Assembly (NCBI GenBank): GCA_025927475.1 | Contig: JAICLL010000052.1 | Span: 1 to 35,849, forward strand | Direction of reading: 5' to 3' | Origin: Pirellulales bacterium | Lineage (GTDB): Bacteria; Planctomycetota; Planctomycetia; Pirellulales; JAICIG01 | DNA: 35,849 nt | Made by a program: the position numbers and the translations under genes | Notes under the pieces: model-generated | Database searches by the model: none | What the model saw: the letters and a program-made list of their open reading frames with translations, nothing else | What the model was told of the DNA's origin: nothing | Shown here: one piece after another, positions 23,973 to 31,256 of the stretch | Layout: the number at the start of each line of letters is the position of its first letter | Position numbering within the stretch: position 1 is the stretch's first letter

Positions 23973-24968
23973 ATGATGGGCCTCTCCATCGTCATCCCCA
24001 TTTATAACGAACGCGAAACCGTCGAGCCGCTGTATGCGGCCTTGACGCAGACCGCGCGCACGCTGGGACAACTGTATGAGCTGCTGTTGGTCGACGACGG
24101 CTCGACCGACGGCACCAGCGATGCGCTCGATCGGCTCGCCGCGGCCGACGCCGCCGTGAAGGTGGTTCACTTTCGCCGCAATTTCGGCCAAACTGCGGCC
24201 CTGAGCGCCGGCATTCAGTTGGCCTCGGGCGAAGTGGTCGTGATGCTCGATGCCGATTTGCAGAATGATCCGGCCGACATTCCCCTGCTGCTGGCACGGC
24301 TCGACGAAGGTTTCGACCTGGTGCACGGCTGGCGTAAAAACCGGCAGGACGCCTTCGTCAGCCGCAAGCTGCCGTCGAAGCTGGCCAACTGGCTGATTTC
24401 GCGTGTCACCGGCTTTGCCGTACACGATCTTGGCTGCACGCTGAAAGCCATGCGCCGCGAAATCGCCGGCGAGCTACAGCTTTATGGCGAGATGCACCGC
24501 TTCATCCCGATTCTCGCCCATTGGCGCGGAGCGCGTTGCGCCGAGGTGGTCACGCGACATCATCCGCGCCGCTTCGGCAAGTCGAAATACGGCATGTCCC
24601 GCGCCTTGCGCGTAGTGCTCGATCTGATGACGGTCAAATACATGATCCAATATCAGAGCAGCCCGATGAGGCTCTTCGGCGGGCTGGGTCTGGCCAGCCT
24701 GCTGGCCGGCGCCGCGGCGGCCGCCGCAACCGTGGCGATGAAGCTGGGCCAAGGCATCGACATGACGGGCAATCCGCTGTTGCTTCTCACGGTGTTTGCC
24801 ACGTTGGCGGGCTTGCAGTTCTTGGTGCTGGGCTTGCTAGGTGAGGTATGCGTGCGCACCTATTACGAAAGCCAAAGCAAGCAGCCATATTCGATTCGGT
24901 CGCTCGTCAATTTTGGCGACCGGATGGATGCCGCAGCCGCGGCGATAGCTCGCCAGCGCGCCGCGTGA
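23973..24968 (+). CDS. GT2 polyprenyl-phosphate glycosyltransferase (ArnC/DPMS-like)
   Basis: 331 residues; the start may be at 23973 or the adjacent ATG 23976. A GT-A domain covers about 1-230: LSIVIPIYNERETVEPLY, LLLVDDGSTDGTSDAL, VVVMLDADLQNDPADIP (DXD-type metal motif) and SRVTGFAVHDLGCTLKAMRR. Two membrane helices follow at about 235-255 and 270-295, as in ArnC and bacterial dolichyl-phosphate-mannose synthase homologues, which attach a sugar to undecaprenyl phosphate. It follows the GT-C gene by about 150 bases, a pairing that fits a lipid-linked donor plus a transferase. The sugar cannot be read from the sequence. Confidence 0.85.
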   Translation: MMGLSIVIPIYNERETVEPLYAALTQTARTLGQLYELLLVDDGSTDGTSDALDRLAAADAAVKVVHFRRNFGQTAALSAGIQLASGEVVVMLDADLQNDPADIPLLLARLDEGFDLVHGWRKNRQDAFVSRKLPSKLANWLISRVTGFAVHDLGCTLKAMRREIAGELQLYGEMHRFIPILAHWRGARCAEVVTRHHPRRFGKSKYGMSRALRVVLDLMTVKYMIQYQSSPMRLFGGLGLASLLAGAAAAAATVAMKLGQGIDMTGNPLLLLTVFATLAGLQFLVLGLLGEVCVRTYYESQSKQPYSIRSLVNFGDRMDAAAAAIARQRAA

Positions 24969-24997
24969 ACCTCTTTCGGGGCCCCCTGCGGTTAGGC

Positions 24998-25026
24998 AGA
25001 AGCGCAAGTTTCGATGTTGCGCTTTT
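24998..25026 (+). terminator. Possible intrinsic terminator after the GT2 gene
   Basis: AAGCGCAA (25000-25007) and TTGCGCTT (25017-25024) form a perfect 8-bp stem over a 9-nt loop, followed by TTGACC. The T-run is short, so termination would be modest. It is well placed about 30 bases after the GT2 stop. Confidence 0.45.
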
Positions 25027-25126
25027 GACCCGATGCGGCTTGCCCGGATCGGTGAACGGGATGGTAAGCTAGCCCAAAGCCCTGGAAACACAGTATCCAC
25101 GCAAGCCGGACGGGGCCGCGACTTGC

Positions 25127-25426
25127 TCATTGAGCGCGTTGCGCGAGCCAGTTTTGAAACGATTGCTGACTTTCGACGGAAGGTTGACCGGCAAGCAAAT
25201 TCTCGATGCTGACGTCCTCGTCCAGGTCGGGCCAATGAATTCCGGCGCCGTCCGCAATTAGCCGCCACTGATCTCGCTCATGTTTGGTTCCGTGCGCCAA
25301 TCGCGGATACCAGCCGAGCGGCACGGAAATCGTCCGCCCGTCCGATAGATCGGCCGTGAGCGCATCGTCGGTAATTTCGACGCCAATTGCTTGAACTGCA
25401 TGCAGCTTAGTGGCCGAAGTACTCAT
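25127..25426 (-). CDS. DUF2442 domain protein (possible antitoxin partner)
   Basis: 99 residues with the DUF2442 pattern: AIGVEITDDALTADLSDGRT, ISVPLGWYPRLAHG, and IHWPDLDEDVSIENLLAGQP. DUF2442 proteins are usually found next to DUF4160 proteins, and this one overlaps the DUF4160 gene (25407-25643) by 20 bases on the same strand, so they are translationally coupled. Such pairs have been proposed to be toxin-antitoxin-like, but biochemical proof is thin and I cannot say which partner, if either, is toxic. Base composition appears somewhat lower in GC than neighbours, which fits acquisition. Confidence 0.8.
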   Translation of the reverse strand: MSTSATKLHAVQAIGVEITDDALTADLSDGRTISVPLGWYPRLAHGTKHERDQWRLIADGAGIHWPDLDEDVSIENLLAGQPSVESQQSFQNWLAQRAQ

Positions 25427-25643
25427 TCCAGGCGTGCAATAATACGTTGTGATGCTGCGCGATCATGGACCGAATTTGTCGCAGTTCCGATCGAGCAAAA
25501 CCGTGACTGCGTGCCAAACGTATTGGTACCAGCCAAAACTTAGCCTCGCAACTGTCTCGCTCGACATGAACATGCGGCGGCTCGTTCCCATCACCTGCAT
25601 AAAAGAAAAAACGATAGGGTCCATACCGCAAGACTGTCGGCAT
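25407..25643 (-). CDS. DUF4160 domain protein
   Basis: 78 residues, the usual small size. The diagnostic region is GPYRFFFYAGDGNEPPHVHVER, then 'EAKFWLVPIRLARSHGFARSELRQI' in pieces and a C-terminal 'HAWNEYFGH'. It precedes the DUF2442 gene in transcription and overlaps it by 20 bases. The function is unproven; the pair is often called a toxin-antitoxin-like module. The histidines in HVHV could bind metal, but this is conjecture. No membrane segment is visible. Confidence 0.8.
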   Translation of the reverse strand: MPTVLRYGPYRFFFYAGDGNEPPHVHVERDSCEAKFWLVPIRLARSHGFARSELRQIRSMIAQHHNVLLHAWNEYFGH

Positions 25644-25807
25644 CTTCTGAGCCTACGCGATCAGTCGTCCTCAAGCAAGCCAAAACCGACCGGACGGCGC
25701 CCGATTGCTATCGCGTGGCGGTTGGTCGTAGAATCAAGACTCGCGTGAGTTAATCCGGCGGCGAGCGCTGCGGTTGGTGTGATGTTGCCCAGCCGCGGAG
25801 ACGCCGC

Positions 25808-26185
25808 ATGACCAGCCAAAACCGAGAGGCGCCCCAGTCGCGGATCCAAAGTTACGCGCTGACCGTCTGCTTTAGCTCGCTGGTATGCCTGATGATCGCG
25901 CTGGGAATCGGTCTGTACGACGTCGTGCAGATCGGAATCCCGAAATTCACTTTGCCCAACTACGAAATCTACTCGTCGAATGAGTCGTATCTTCGTTTCT
26001 GGGACGCGAAAGGACGGCCGGAAGCCGAGGTTACACGCGCGCGACAAGCTGCCCTCGCTGACGCACTGGCGAGCGAGCGCCGAGCGGCGCAGCAAAGTGG
26101 AATCTTCGTGCTGATTGTGGTATTGATTGACACCGTCGTTTTTGCAATTCATTGGCGGCTGGCCCGCGGCCCGCGTAGCGTATGA
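25808..26185 (+). CDS. Small two-helix membrane protein, unknown function
   Basis: 125 residues with hydrophobic helices at about 17-40 (ALTVCFSSLVCLMIALGIGL) and 98-115 (SGIFVLIVVLIDTVVFAI), separated by a soluble acidic/aromatic loop (about 45-95). I do not recognise a family. Its stop TGA overlaps the ATG of ubiE by the ATGA motif, so it is coupled to quinone-synthesis genes and may share their expression. Base use is lower in GC than in ubiE. It is likely an inner-membrane protein; a role linked to quinone synthesis is only inferred from position. Confidence 0.6.
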   Translation: MTSQNREAPQSRIQSYALTVCFSSLVCLMIALGIGLYDVVQIGIPKFTLPNYEIYSSNESYLRFWDAKGRPEAEVTRARQAALADALASERRAAQQSGIFVLIVVLIDTVVFAIHWRLARGPRSV

Positions 26186-26886
26186 TCGATAAATCGGAAG
26201 CGCGGGTGCGGCGGATGTTTGGCGAGATCGCCGGGCGTTACGACCTGCTCAACCACCTGCTCTCGCTCAATATCGACCGCTACTGGCGCTGGCAGACCGT
26301 GCGGCGAGCGCCGCCCGGCGATGGCCCGATTCTCGATCTCTGCACCGGCACCGGCGACCTGGCGTTGGCCTATTACCGAGCCAGCCGCGGGCAGGCGCAA
26401 ATTGTCGCCGCCGATTTTTGTCACCCTATGCTGGTGCTCGGCGAACAGAAGCGGGTGCGGGCTGGCGCGAACGGGCAGGTGGCCTTTGTCGAAGCCGACG
26501 CCCAGCGGCTGCCATTCCCTGGCGATTACTTCTCGATGGTGTGTGTCGCGTTCGGGCTGCGCAATGTGACCGACACCGATCGCGGACTGCGCGAAATGAC
26601 CCGCGTCTGCCGGCCCGGCGGGCGCGTGGTGGTGCTCGAGTTTTCGATGCCCCGGCGGCAACCTCTGCGAGCGATCTATCGCTGGTACTTTCGACGTGTG
26701 CTGCCCCGCATCGGGCAAGCGCTGTCGCGCAACCGGCATGACGCCTATCGCTATCTGCCCGAAAGCGTCGGCGAGTTTCCTTCGGGCGAGGCGCTGGTCG
26801 AGCGGATGCGGGGGGCCGGCTTATCGAATGTTGCCTGTCGGCCGCTGACGCTCGGCGTCGCCACGCTTTATATTGGCGTCAAATGA
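26182..26886 (+). CDS. ubiE: Demethylmenaquinone/demethylubiquinone methyltransferase UbiE (MenG)
   Basis: 234 residues of a class I SAM methyltransferase. The family signature is visible: VRRMFGEIAGRYDLLNHLLS at the N-terminus, the SAM-binding ILDLCTGTGDLAL near 50-60, AFGLRNVTD, and VVVLEFSMPRRQP. UbiE methylates the demethylated quinone ring in the last step of menaquinone (or a step of ubiquinone) synthesis in the cytoplasm. It starts with an ATGA overlap to the upstream membrane protein and ends with an ATGA overlap to ubiX, so all three are translationally coupled. The UbiE-UbiX combination suggests menaquinone synthesis by a UbiX/UbiD-using route such as the futalosine pathway, but no futalosine genes are in this window. 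Confidence 0.9.
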   Translation: MIDKSEARVRRMFGEIAGRYDLLNHLLSLNIDRYWRWQTVRRAPPGDGPILDLCTGTGDLALAYYRASRGQAQIVAADFCHPMLVLGEQKRVRAGANGQVAFVEADAQRLPFPGDYFSMVCVAFGLRNVTDTDRGLREMTRVCRPGGRVVVLEFSMPRRQPLRAIYRWYFRRVLPRIGQALSRNRHDAYRYLPESVGEFPSGEALVERMRGAGLSNVACRPLTLGVATLYIGVK

Positions 26887-27551
26887 AACCCAACATCGTC
26901 GTAGGCATGACCGGAGCGAGCGGCGCGATTTATGCCGTTCGGCTGCTCGATGTTTTGCTGCGGTCGGGCTGCGACGTGCAACTTTCGCTCAGCCCGGCCG
27001 GCCAGGCAGTGCTCAAACACGAGCTTGGCCTGGAGGTCGATCTCGAGCGCTTCCGCCTGGAAGACTTGCTGCCCGATCGCGGAAGGCTCGCCGCGCAGCG
27101 CTCGCTCTTGGCCGAGGTGCTAAGCAGGCCGCCCCAGCCGACTGCCGGTGAATCCGCGCGCGGCACGGCGACGTACCACGCCTATCGCGATCTGCTGGCG
27201 CCGATTGCCAGCGGATCGTCGTTGACCGCCGGCATGGTGGTGTGCCCTTGTTCGGGCGGAACGCTCAGCGCCATCGCGCACGGCGCCTCGGACAACCTGA
27301 TTCACCGCGCCGCCGATGTGCATTTGAAGGAGCGTCGCAAGCTGATTCTGGTGCCGCGCGAAACGCCGCTTTCGATCGTTCACCTCGACAACATGCGGCG
27401 AGCGGTCGAGGCGGGCGCGGTGGTGCTGCCGGCCATGCCCGGCTGGTATCACGGCGTGCAATCACTCGGCGATCTTGTAGATTTCATCGTGGCCCGCATT
27501 TGCGACCAGCTTGGCATTGAGCACGTGCTGATGCGGCGTTGGGGAGAATAG
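26883..27551 (+). CDS. ubiX: Flavin prenyltransferase UbiX
   Basis: 222 residues; the family is about 200, and an extra loop accounts for the difference. Motifs are VVGMTGASGAIYAVRLLD at the start, GSSLTAGMVVCPCSGGTLSAIA (in pieces), the RAADVHLKERRKLILVPRETP stretch and a late IVHLDNMRRA. UbiX makes prenylated FMN, the cofactor of UbiD-type decarboxylases. A UbiD partner is not in the window. The ATG overlaps the ubiE stop. The loop at about 52-90 (rich in RQRSLL, RPPQPTAGES) looks like a lineage insertion. Confidence 0.9.
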   Translation: MKPNIVVGMTGASGAIYAVRLLDVLLRSGCDVQLSLSPAGQAVLKHELGLEVDLERFRLEDLLPDRGRLAAQRSLLAEVLSRPPQPTAGESARGTATYHAYRDLLAPIASGSSLTAGMVVCPCSGGTLSAIAHGASDNLIHRAADVHLKERRKLILVPRETPLSIVHLDNMRRAVEAGAVVLPAMPGWYHGVQSLGDLVDFIVARICDQLGIEHVLMRRWGE

Positions 27552-27585
27552 AAAATGCGGGGTGCGGAATGGGGAGTGCGGAGGT

Positions 27586-27688
27586 GTAGGGTGGGCCGAG
27601 CGCAGCGAGTCCCACCATTCGCCGGATCATCGTTGCCGCGCGGACTCACCGCCAGACGGTGGGACTCGCTGCGCTCGGCCCACCCTAC
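27586..27688. repeat. GTAGGGTGGG inverted-repeat element, copy 3 (31-bp perfect arms)
   Basis: The left arm (27586-27616) and right arm (27658-27688) are exact 31-bp reverse complements beginning GTAGGGTGGGCCGAGCGC. The 41-bp centre is not symmetric. It lies between ubiX and the M28 peptidase gene. Directly upstream is a short imperfect GGGGTGCGGAAT/GGGGAGTGCGGA run. This is the most complete copy of the family in the window. Confidence 0.8.
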
Positions 27689-27765
27689 CTCGCGGCAACA
27701 CGCCAACGAGTATCGGATTTGAGTTGTCGAAACCAATCAGACCTCAGCAGGCGGAGCAAGCACAA

Positions 27766-28812
27766 ATGCAAGACAGACAACGAACCCTGCAAAAACCTCC
27801 GCATAAATGGCGGCGGCGATTGAAATTCGTCGCGGGCCTGCTGCTGGCGCTGGCAGTGGCAAGCGCGGTCGCCTGGCGGGTGATGTTCTCGATGCCCGGC
27901 GAAAGTTTTGCCGGCCCGCTGCCGCCGCTCGATCCGGAAGCGACCGACTTATCGGAAGCGCTGCAACGCCATGTCGTGCGACTGGCCGATGAGATCGGCG
28001 ATCGCAACTTGCGGCGCTATCCGCAACTCATCCAGGCGGCTAACTATATCGAGTCGCAACTGCGGTCCGCCGGCTACGAAGTCTCGCGCCAGGTGTATGA
28101 GGTCGATGGCCAGGAGTGTTACAACCTGGAAGTCGCCCTGACAGGCGCGGCGAGCCCCGACGAGATCGTGGTCGTCGGGGCGCATTACGACACCTATCCG
28201 AGCACGCCCGGCGCCGATGACAACGCCAGCGGCACGGCCGCCCTGTTGGAGCTCGCTCGCCGATTCGCGGGCAGCCAGCCGCGGCGGACGTTGCGCTTTG
28301 TGGCCTTCACCAATGAAGAGCCGCCTTACTTTCAAAAGCCGTCGATGGGGTCGTGGTCCTACGCGCATCGTTCGCGCGAATTGAATGAAAACCTGGTGTG
28401 CGTCTTGAGCCTCGAGACGCTCGGCTACTATAGCGACGAAGCCGAAAGCCAGCGCTATCCGCCGCCGTTGGGAGTGGTGTATCCCTCGGTGGGCGACTTC
28501 GTGGGAGTGGTGGGCAATGTGGCTTCGCGGCCGTTGGTGCATCGCGTGCTCAGTTCGCTGCGGAAAAACCTGGAATTTCCGACCGAAGCGGGCGCCGTGC
28601 CGGGCGTGATGCCGGGCGTCGGCTGGTCCGACCATTGGTCGTTCTGGCAAGAGGGCTATCAGGCGGTGATGATCACCGACACCGCCGTCTTTCGGAACCC
28701 GAACTATCACCGTGCCAGCGACACGCCTGACACGCTCGATTACGCTCGCATGGCCCGCGTGGTCGAGGGCCTGGAGCACGTGATTCTCGAAGCCGCGGCG
28801 GGCGAGTGGTAA
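27766..28812 (+). CDS. M28-family zinc peptidase, membrane-anchored
   Basis: 348 residues from ATG 27766, preceded by GGAG (27753-27756) nine bases upstream. The longer open frame upstream is only the translated repeat element. Residues ~19-40 form one membrane anchor, so the domain likely faces the periplasm. Zinc ligands follow the M28 order: GAHYDT (His140), GADDNASG (Asp151), TNEE (Glu184/185), and later TDTAVF and NYHRASDT. M28 members are aminopeptidases or related metallohydrolases; the substrate is not readable. It is followed by the MurC-like gene, possibly in one transcript, though the gap is about 170 bases. Confidence 0.85.
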   Translation: MQDRQRTLQKPPHKWRRRLKFVAGLLLALAVASAVAWRVMFSMPGESFAGPLPPLDPEATDLSEALQRHVVRLADEIGDRNLRRYPQLIQAANYIESQLRSAGYEVSRQVYEVDGQECYNLEVALTGAASPDEIVVVGAHYDTYPSTPGADDNASGTAALLELARRFAGSQPRRTLRFVAFTNEEPPYFQKPSMGSWSYAHRSRELNENLVCVLSLETLGYYSDEAESQRYPPPLGVVYPSVGDFVGVVGNVASRPLVHRVLSSLRKNLEFPTEAGAVPGVMPGVGWSDHWSFWQEGYQAVMITDTAVFRNPNYHRASDTPDTLDYARMARVVEGLEHVILEAAAGEW

Positions 28813-28982
28813 AGTCGCAAGCCATGCTTCCGCGTGGCAGTTTTCAACGCTGCGTTGACCACAGTTGCATTGACTCGACAGCCATTCGCAACGTATCATC
28901 TCGCCCCCCGTCATGTCTTCTAAGGATTTCCCGTTTGAACCACGCTTTGCAGGCCACCCGGTGTGCTCCGCGCCGGTGGGCG

Positions 28983-30359
28983 ATGCTCGCCGATCGCAAG
29001 GTACATCTGGTCGGCATCGCCGATGTGGGAATGGCTGCCTTGGCCGAACTGCTGGTGGCCGAAGGTTGGACCGTCACTGGTTCGGCTGCCGGCGAGCCGC
29101 CGCACTGGCTGTGGAGCGGCGGCATTCGCACGTTTCGCGGCTATGCCAGCGGCAACGTCGAGACCACGACCGACTTGTTGATCTACAGCGATGCGGTCGA
29201 ACCCTACCACGTTGAGCGCCAGCGGGCCGCTGCATTGGGCATTCGGCAATTCAGCCGTCCGCAGATGCTGGGCGAGTTGATGATGGGCCGCGTTGGACTG
29301 GCGGTGGCCGGCACGCGCGGCAAACGCACCACCACGGCCATCGCGGCGTCGATCCTGTCTGCCGCGGGGTTCGACCCAACGGTAGTGAGCACAGGCACGC
29401 CACTAGGCGCGAATTCGGGTGCACACCGCGGCCGGGGTCGGCATTTTCTGACCGAAGCCTGCGACGACCGCAGTGGGTTTTTGAACTTATCGCCGCAGGT
29501 CGCTGCAATCTTGGGTATCGAGCTTCAGGAAGATGCCGCGCTGGGCGACCTCGAAGCGAGATTTGAACAGTTTGCCCGCCGGTTGCCCGGCAGCGGTGTG
29601 CTGGTGGTCAACGGCGACTGCCCCGCCGCCCGGCGTGTGGCCGAAAAAGCGACCTGCCGCGTCGTGACCTTTGGCCTCGAGCCCCGATCCGATTGGCAGG
29701 CCCAGTGGCTGCACGGCGACGGCGGGCGATACTGCTTTGAAATCGCGGTGGCTGGCGAGGTGCTGGGGGAGTTTGCCCTGCGCGTGCCAGGGCGAGAGAA
29801 TGTGCTCAATGCATTGGCCGCGGCATGTCTCGCCGGGCAGACGGGCGCCGACGCGGAAGCCATCCGCGAGGGAATCCGTCGCTTCACCGGACTGAAACGC
29901 GGGCTGGAGCGGGTCGGCTTTTGGCAGGGGGCGGTGTGGTTCGATGACGATGCCCGCCACCCGATCGAGATTCGAGCGGCGTTGCGGGCTCTCCGCGAGA
30001 TGTTCCCCAACCGCCGTATTTGGTGTATCTTTCAGCCTCAGCAGGTCTCGCGCACTCGCCCCTGGCTCGATGAGCTGGCCGGCAGTCTGCAAGATGCCGA
30101 TCGGGTAGCCGTCGCCGAGGTTTCCGGGGCGTCTGAAAGTTCATCGGCTGAGGGGAAGGCGACCGCGGCGGAGCTGGCCGAGCGGGTGCGTGCGCGAGGC
30201 GCCGACGCGATCGACGAGCATCGCCTGGAAACCATTTTCGAGGCGGTATGTTCGGCGGTGCGCGGCGGCGATATTCTGCTCACTTTGGGCGCGGGCGAGA
30301 TTCGGAACGTTTGGAATGCCTCTACAGGACGACTTCGAAGCTATCGTGCGGCCGGATGA
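28983..30359 (+). CDS. MurC-like Mur ligase with altered catalytic motifs
   Basis: 458 residues from ATG 28983; a TTG at 28935 with an AAGGA 8 bases upstream is a rival start that adds 16 residues. The fold of UDP-N-acetylmuramate-L-alanine ligase is clear: HLVGIADVGMAALAELL, the P-loop region AGTRGKRTTTAIAASIL (about 109-125), TEACDDRSGFLNLSPQ, RVPGRENVLNALAA, DDDARHPIEI and LTLGAGEI. Several catalytic positions differ from the usual family: the residue after the P-loop lysine is Arg rather than Thr/Ser; the usual 'NIE.DH.D' reads GIELQEDAALGD; and the usual DD(Y)AHHP reads DDDARHP. It is therefore a MurC homologue that may be degenerate or repurposed. It overlaps murB by 44 bases. Confidence 0.7.
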   Translation: MLADRKVHLVGIADVGMAALAELLVAEGWTVTGSAAGEPPHWLWSGGIRTFRGYASGNVETTTDLLIYSDAVEPYHVERQRAAALGIRQFSRPQMLGELMMGRVGLAVAGTRGKRTTTAIAASILSAAGFDPTVVSTGTPLGANSGAHRGRGRHFLTEACDDRSGFLNLSPQVAAILGIELQEDAALGDLEARFEQFARRLPGSGVLVVNGDCPAARRVAEKATCRVVTFGLEPRSDWQAQWLHGDGGRYCFEIAVAGEVLGEFALRVPGRENVLNALAAACLAGQTGADAEAIREGIRRFTGLKRGLERVGFWQGAVWFDDDARHPIEIRAALRALREMFPNRRIWCIFQPQQVSRTRPWLDELAGSLQDADRVAVAEVSGASESSSAEGKATAAELAERVRARGADAIDEHRLETIFEAVCSAVRGGDILLTLGAGEIRNVWNASTGRLRSYRAAG

Positions 30360-31194
30360 ACCTCTGGCCCCGCACACCTGGCTGCATGTGGGCGGGCCGG
30401 CGGAATACTTTGCCGAGCCCCGCAGCCCCGACGAGTTGGCCGCGCTGGTCCGCCGCTGCCGCGACGACGAGCTACCGGTGCGGATTCTCGGCGGCGGATC
30501 GAACATCTTGGTGCGCGATGAAGGAGTGCCGGGCGTCGTCATCCGGCTGGCCGACCCCGGCTTTGCCGACATCGAACGCCTCGGCCGCCGGCTGACCGCG
30601 GGCGGCGGCGCCAAATTGGGCCATTTGATTTCCACCGCCGTGCGCGAGGGTCTGGCCGGGTTAGAGGCGCTGGTCGGCATCCCCGGCACGATCGGCGGGG
30701 CGCTGCACGGCAACGCCGGCAGCCGCGGCGGCGACGTGGGCCAGTGGGCCAGCCGCGCCACCGTGATGACCGCCGCTGGCGAAGTGGTCGAACGCGCGCG
30801 CGACGAGCTGGTGTTCGCCTATCGCCAGAGCAGCCTCGACGAGCTGGTCATTTTGTCGGCCGAGTTCGAGCTGGATGAAGAAGATCCCGATGAGCTCACC
30901 AAGCGGATGCAGAAACAGTGGATTGTCAAGAAAGCCAGCCAGCCGCTGGGGCACCAAAGCGCCGGCTGCATTTTCAAGAGTCCCAGCGGGCTAAACGCCG
31001 GCGTGCTGATCGACCAGGCCGGGCTGAAGGGAACGCGCGTCGGCGGGGCCGAGGTCAGCGATCGACACGCCAATTTCATCATCGCTGAACCCGGCGCCAC
31101 CTCGCACGACGTGCTGCGGCTGATCGACCTGGTGCGCAGCCGCGTGGCCGACCGCTCGGGCGTGGAACTCGAATTGGAGATCGAGGTTTGGTAA
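30316..31194 (+). CDS. murB: UDP-N-acetylenolpyruvoylglucosamine reductase MurB
   Basis: 292 residues from ATG 30316 (MPLQDDFEAIVRPDEPLA), overlapping the MurC-like gene by 44 bases; an upstream in-frame extension is unconserved. The FAD-binding domain shows TWLHVGGPAEYF, RILGGGSNILVRDEGVPGV and GLEALVGIPGTIGGAL followed by GNAGSRGGDV. The second domain has FAYRQSS, SAGCIFKSP, GVLIDQAGLKGTRVGGAEVS, HANFII and a final EIEVW. The SAGCIFKSP motif suits a type II MurB. It reduces enolpyruvyl-UDP-GlcNAc to UDP-MurNAc, the last step before MurC. Unlike its neighbour, it retains the expected motifs. Confidence 0.92.
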   Translation: MPLQDDFEAIVRPDEPLAPHTWLHVGGPAEYFAEPRSPDELAALVRRCRDDELPVRILGGGSNILVRDEGVPGVVIRLADPGFADIERLGRRLTAGGGAKLGHLISTAVREGLAGLEALVGIPGTIGGALHGNAGSRGGDVGQWASRATVMTAAGEVVERARDELVFAYRQSSLDELVILSAEFELDEEDPDELTKRMQKQWIVKKASQPLGHQSAGCIFKSPSGLNAGVLIDQAGLKGTRVGGAEVSDRHANFIIAEPGATSHDVLRLIDLVRSRVADRSGVELELEIEVW

Positions 31195-31256
31195 CCAGGC
31201 GGGGTGCTCGGTAGAGAACGGAACCTACCTGGATTTAACAGAATGGAGTCGCAATC

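Noticed and set aside
27562..27765. N-terminal extension of the M28 peptidase
   Set aside because: It translates the GTAGGGTGGG inverted-repeat element; ATG 27766 has its own GGAG site.
28806..28934. N-terminal extension of the MurC-like gene overlapping the M28 stop
   Set aside because: The extra residues are Cys/Arg/Ser-rich and do not resemble MurC; the first plausible starts are TTG 28935 and ATG 28983.
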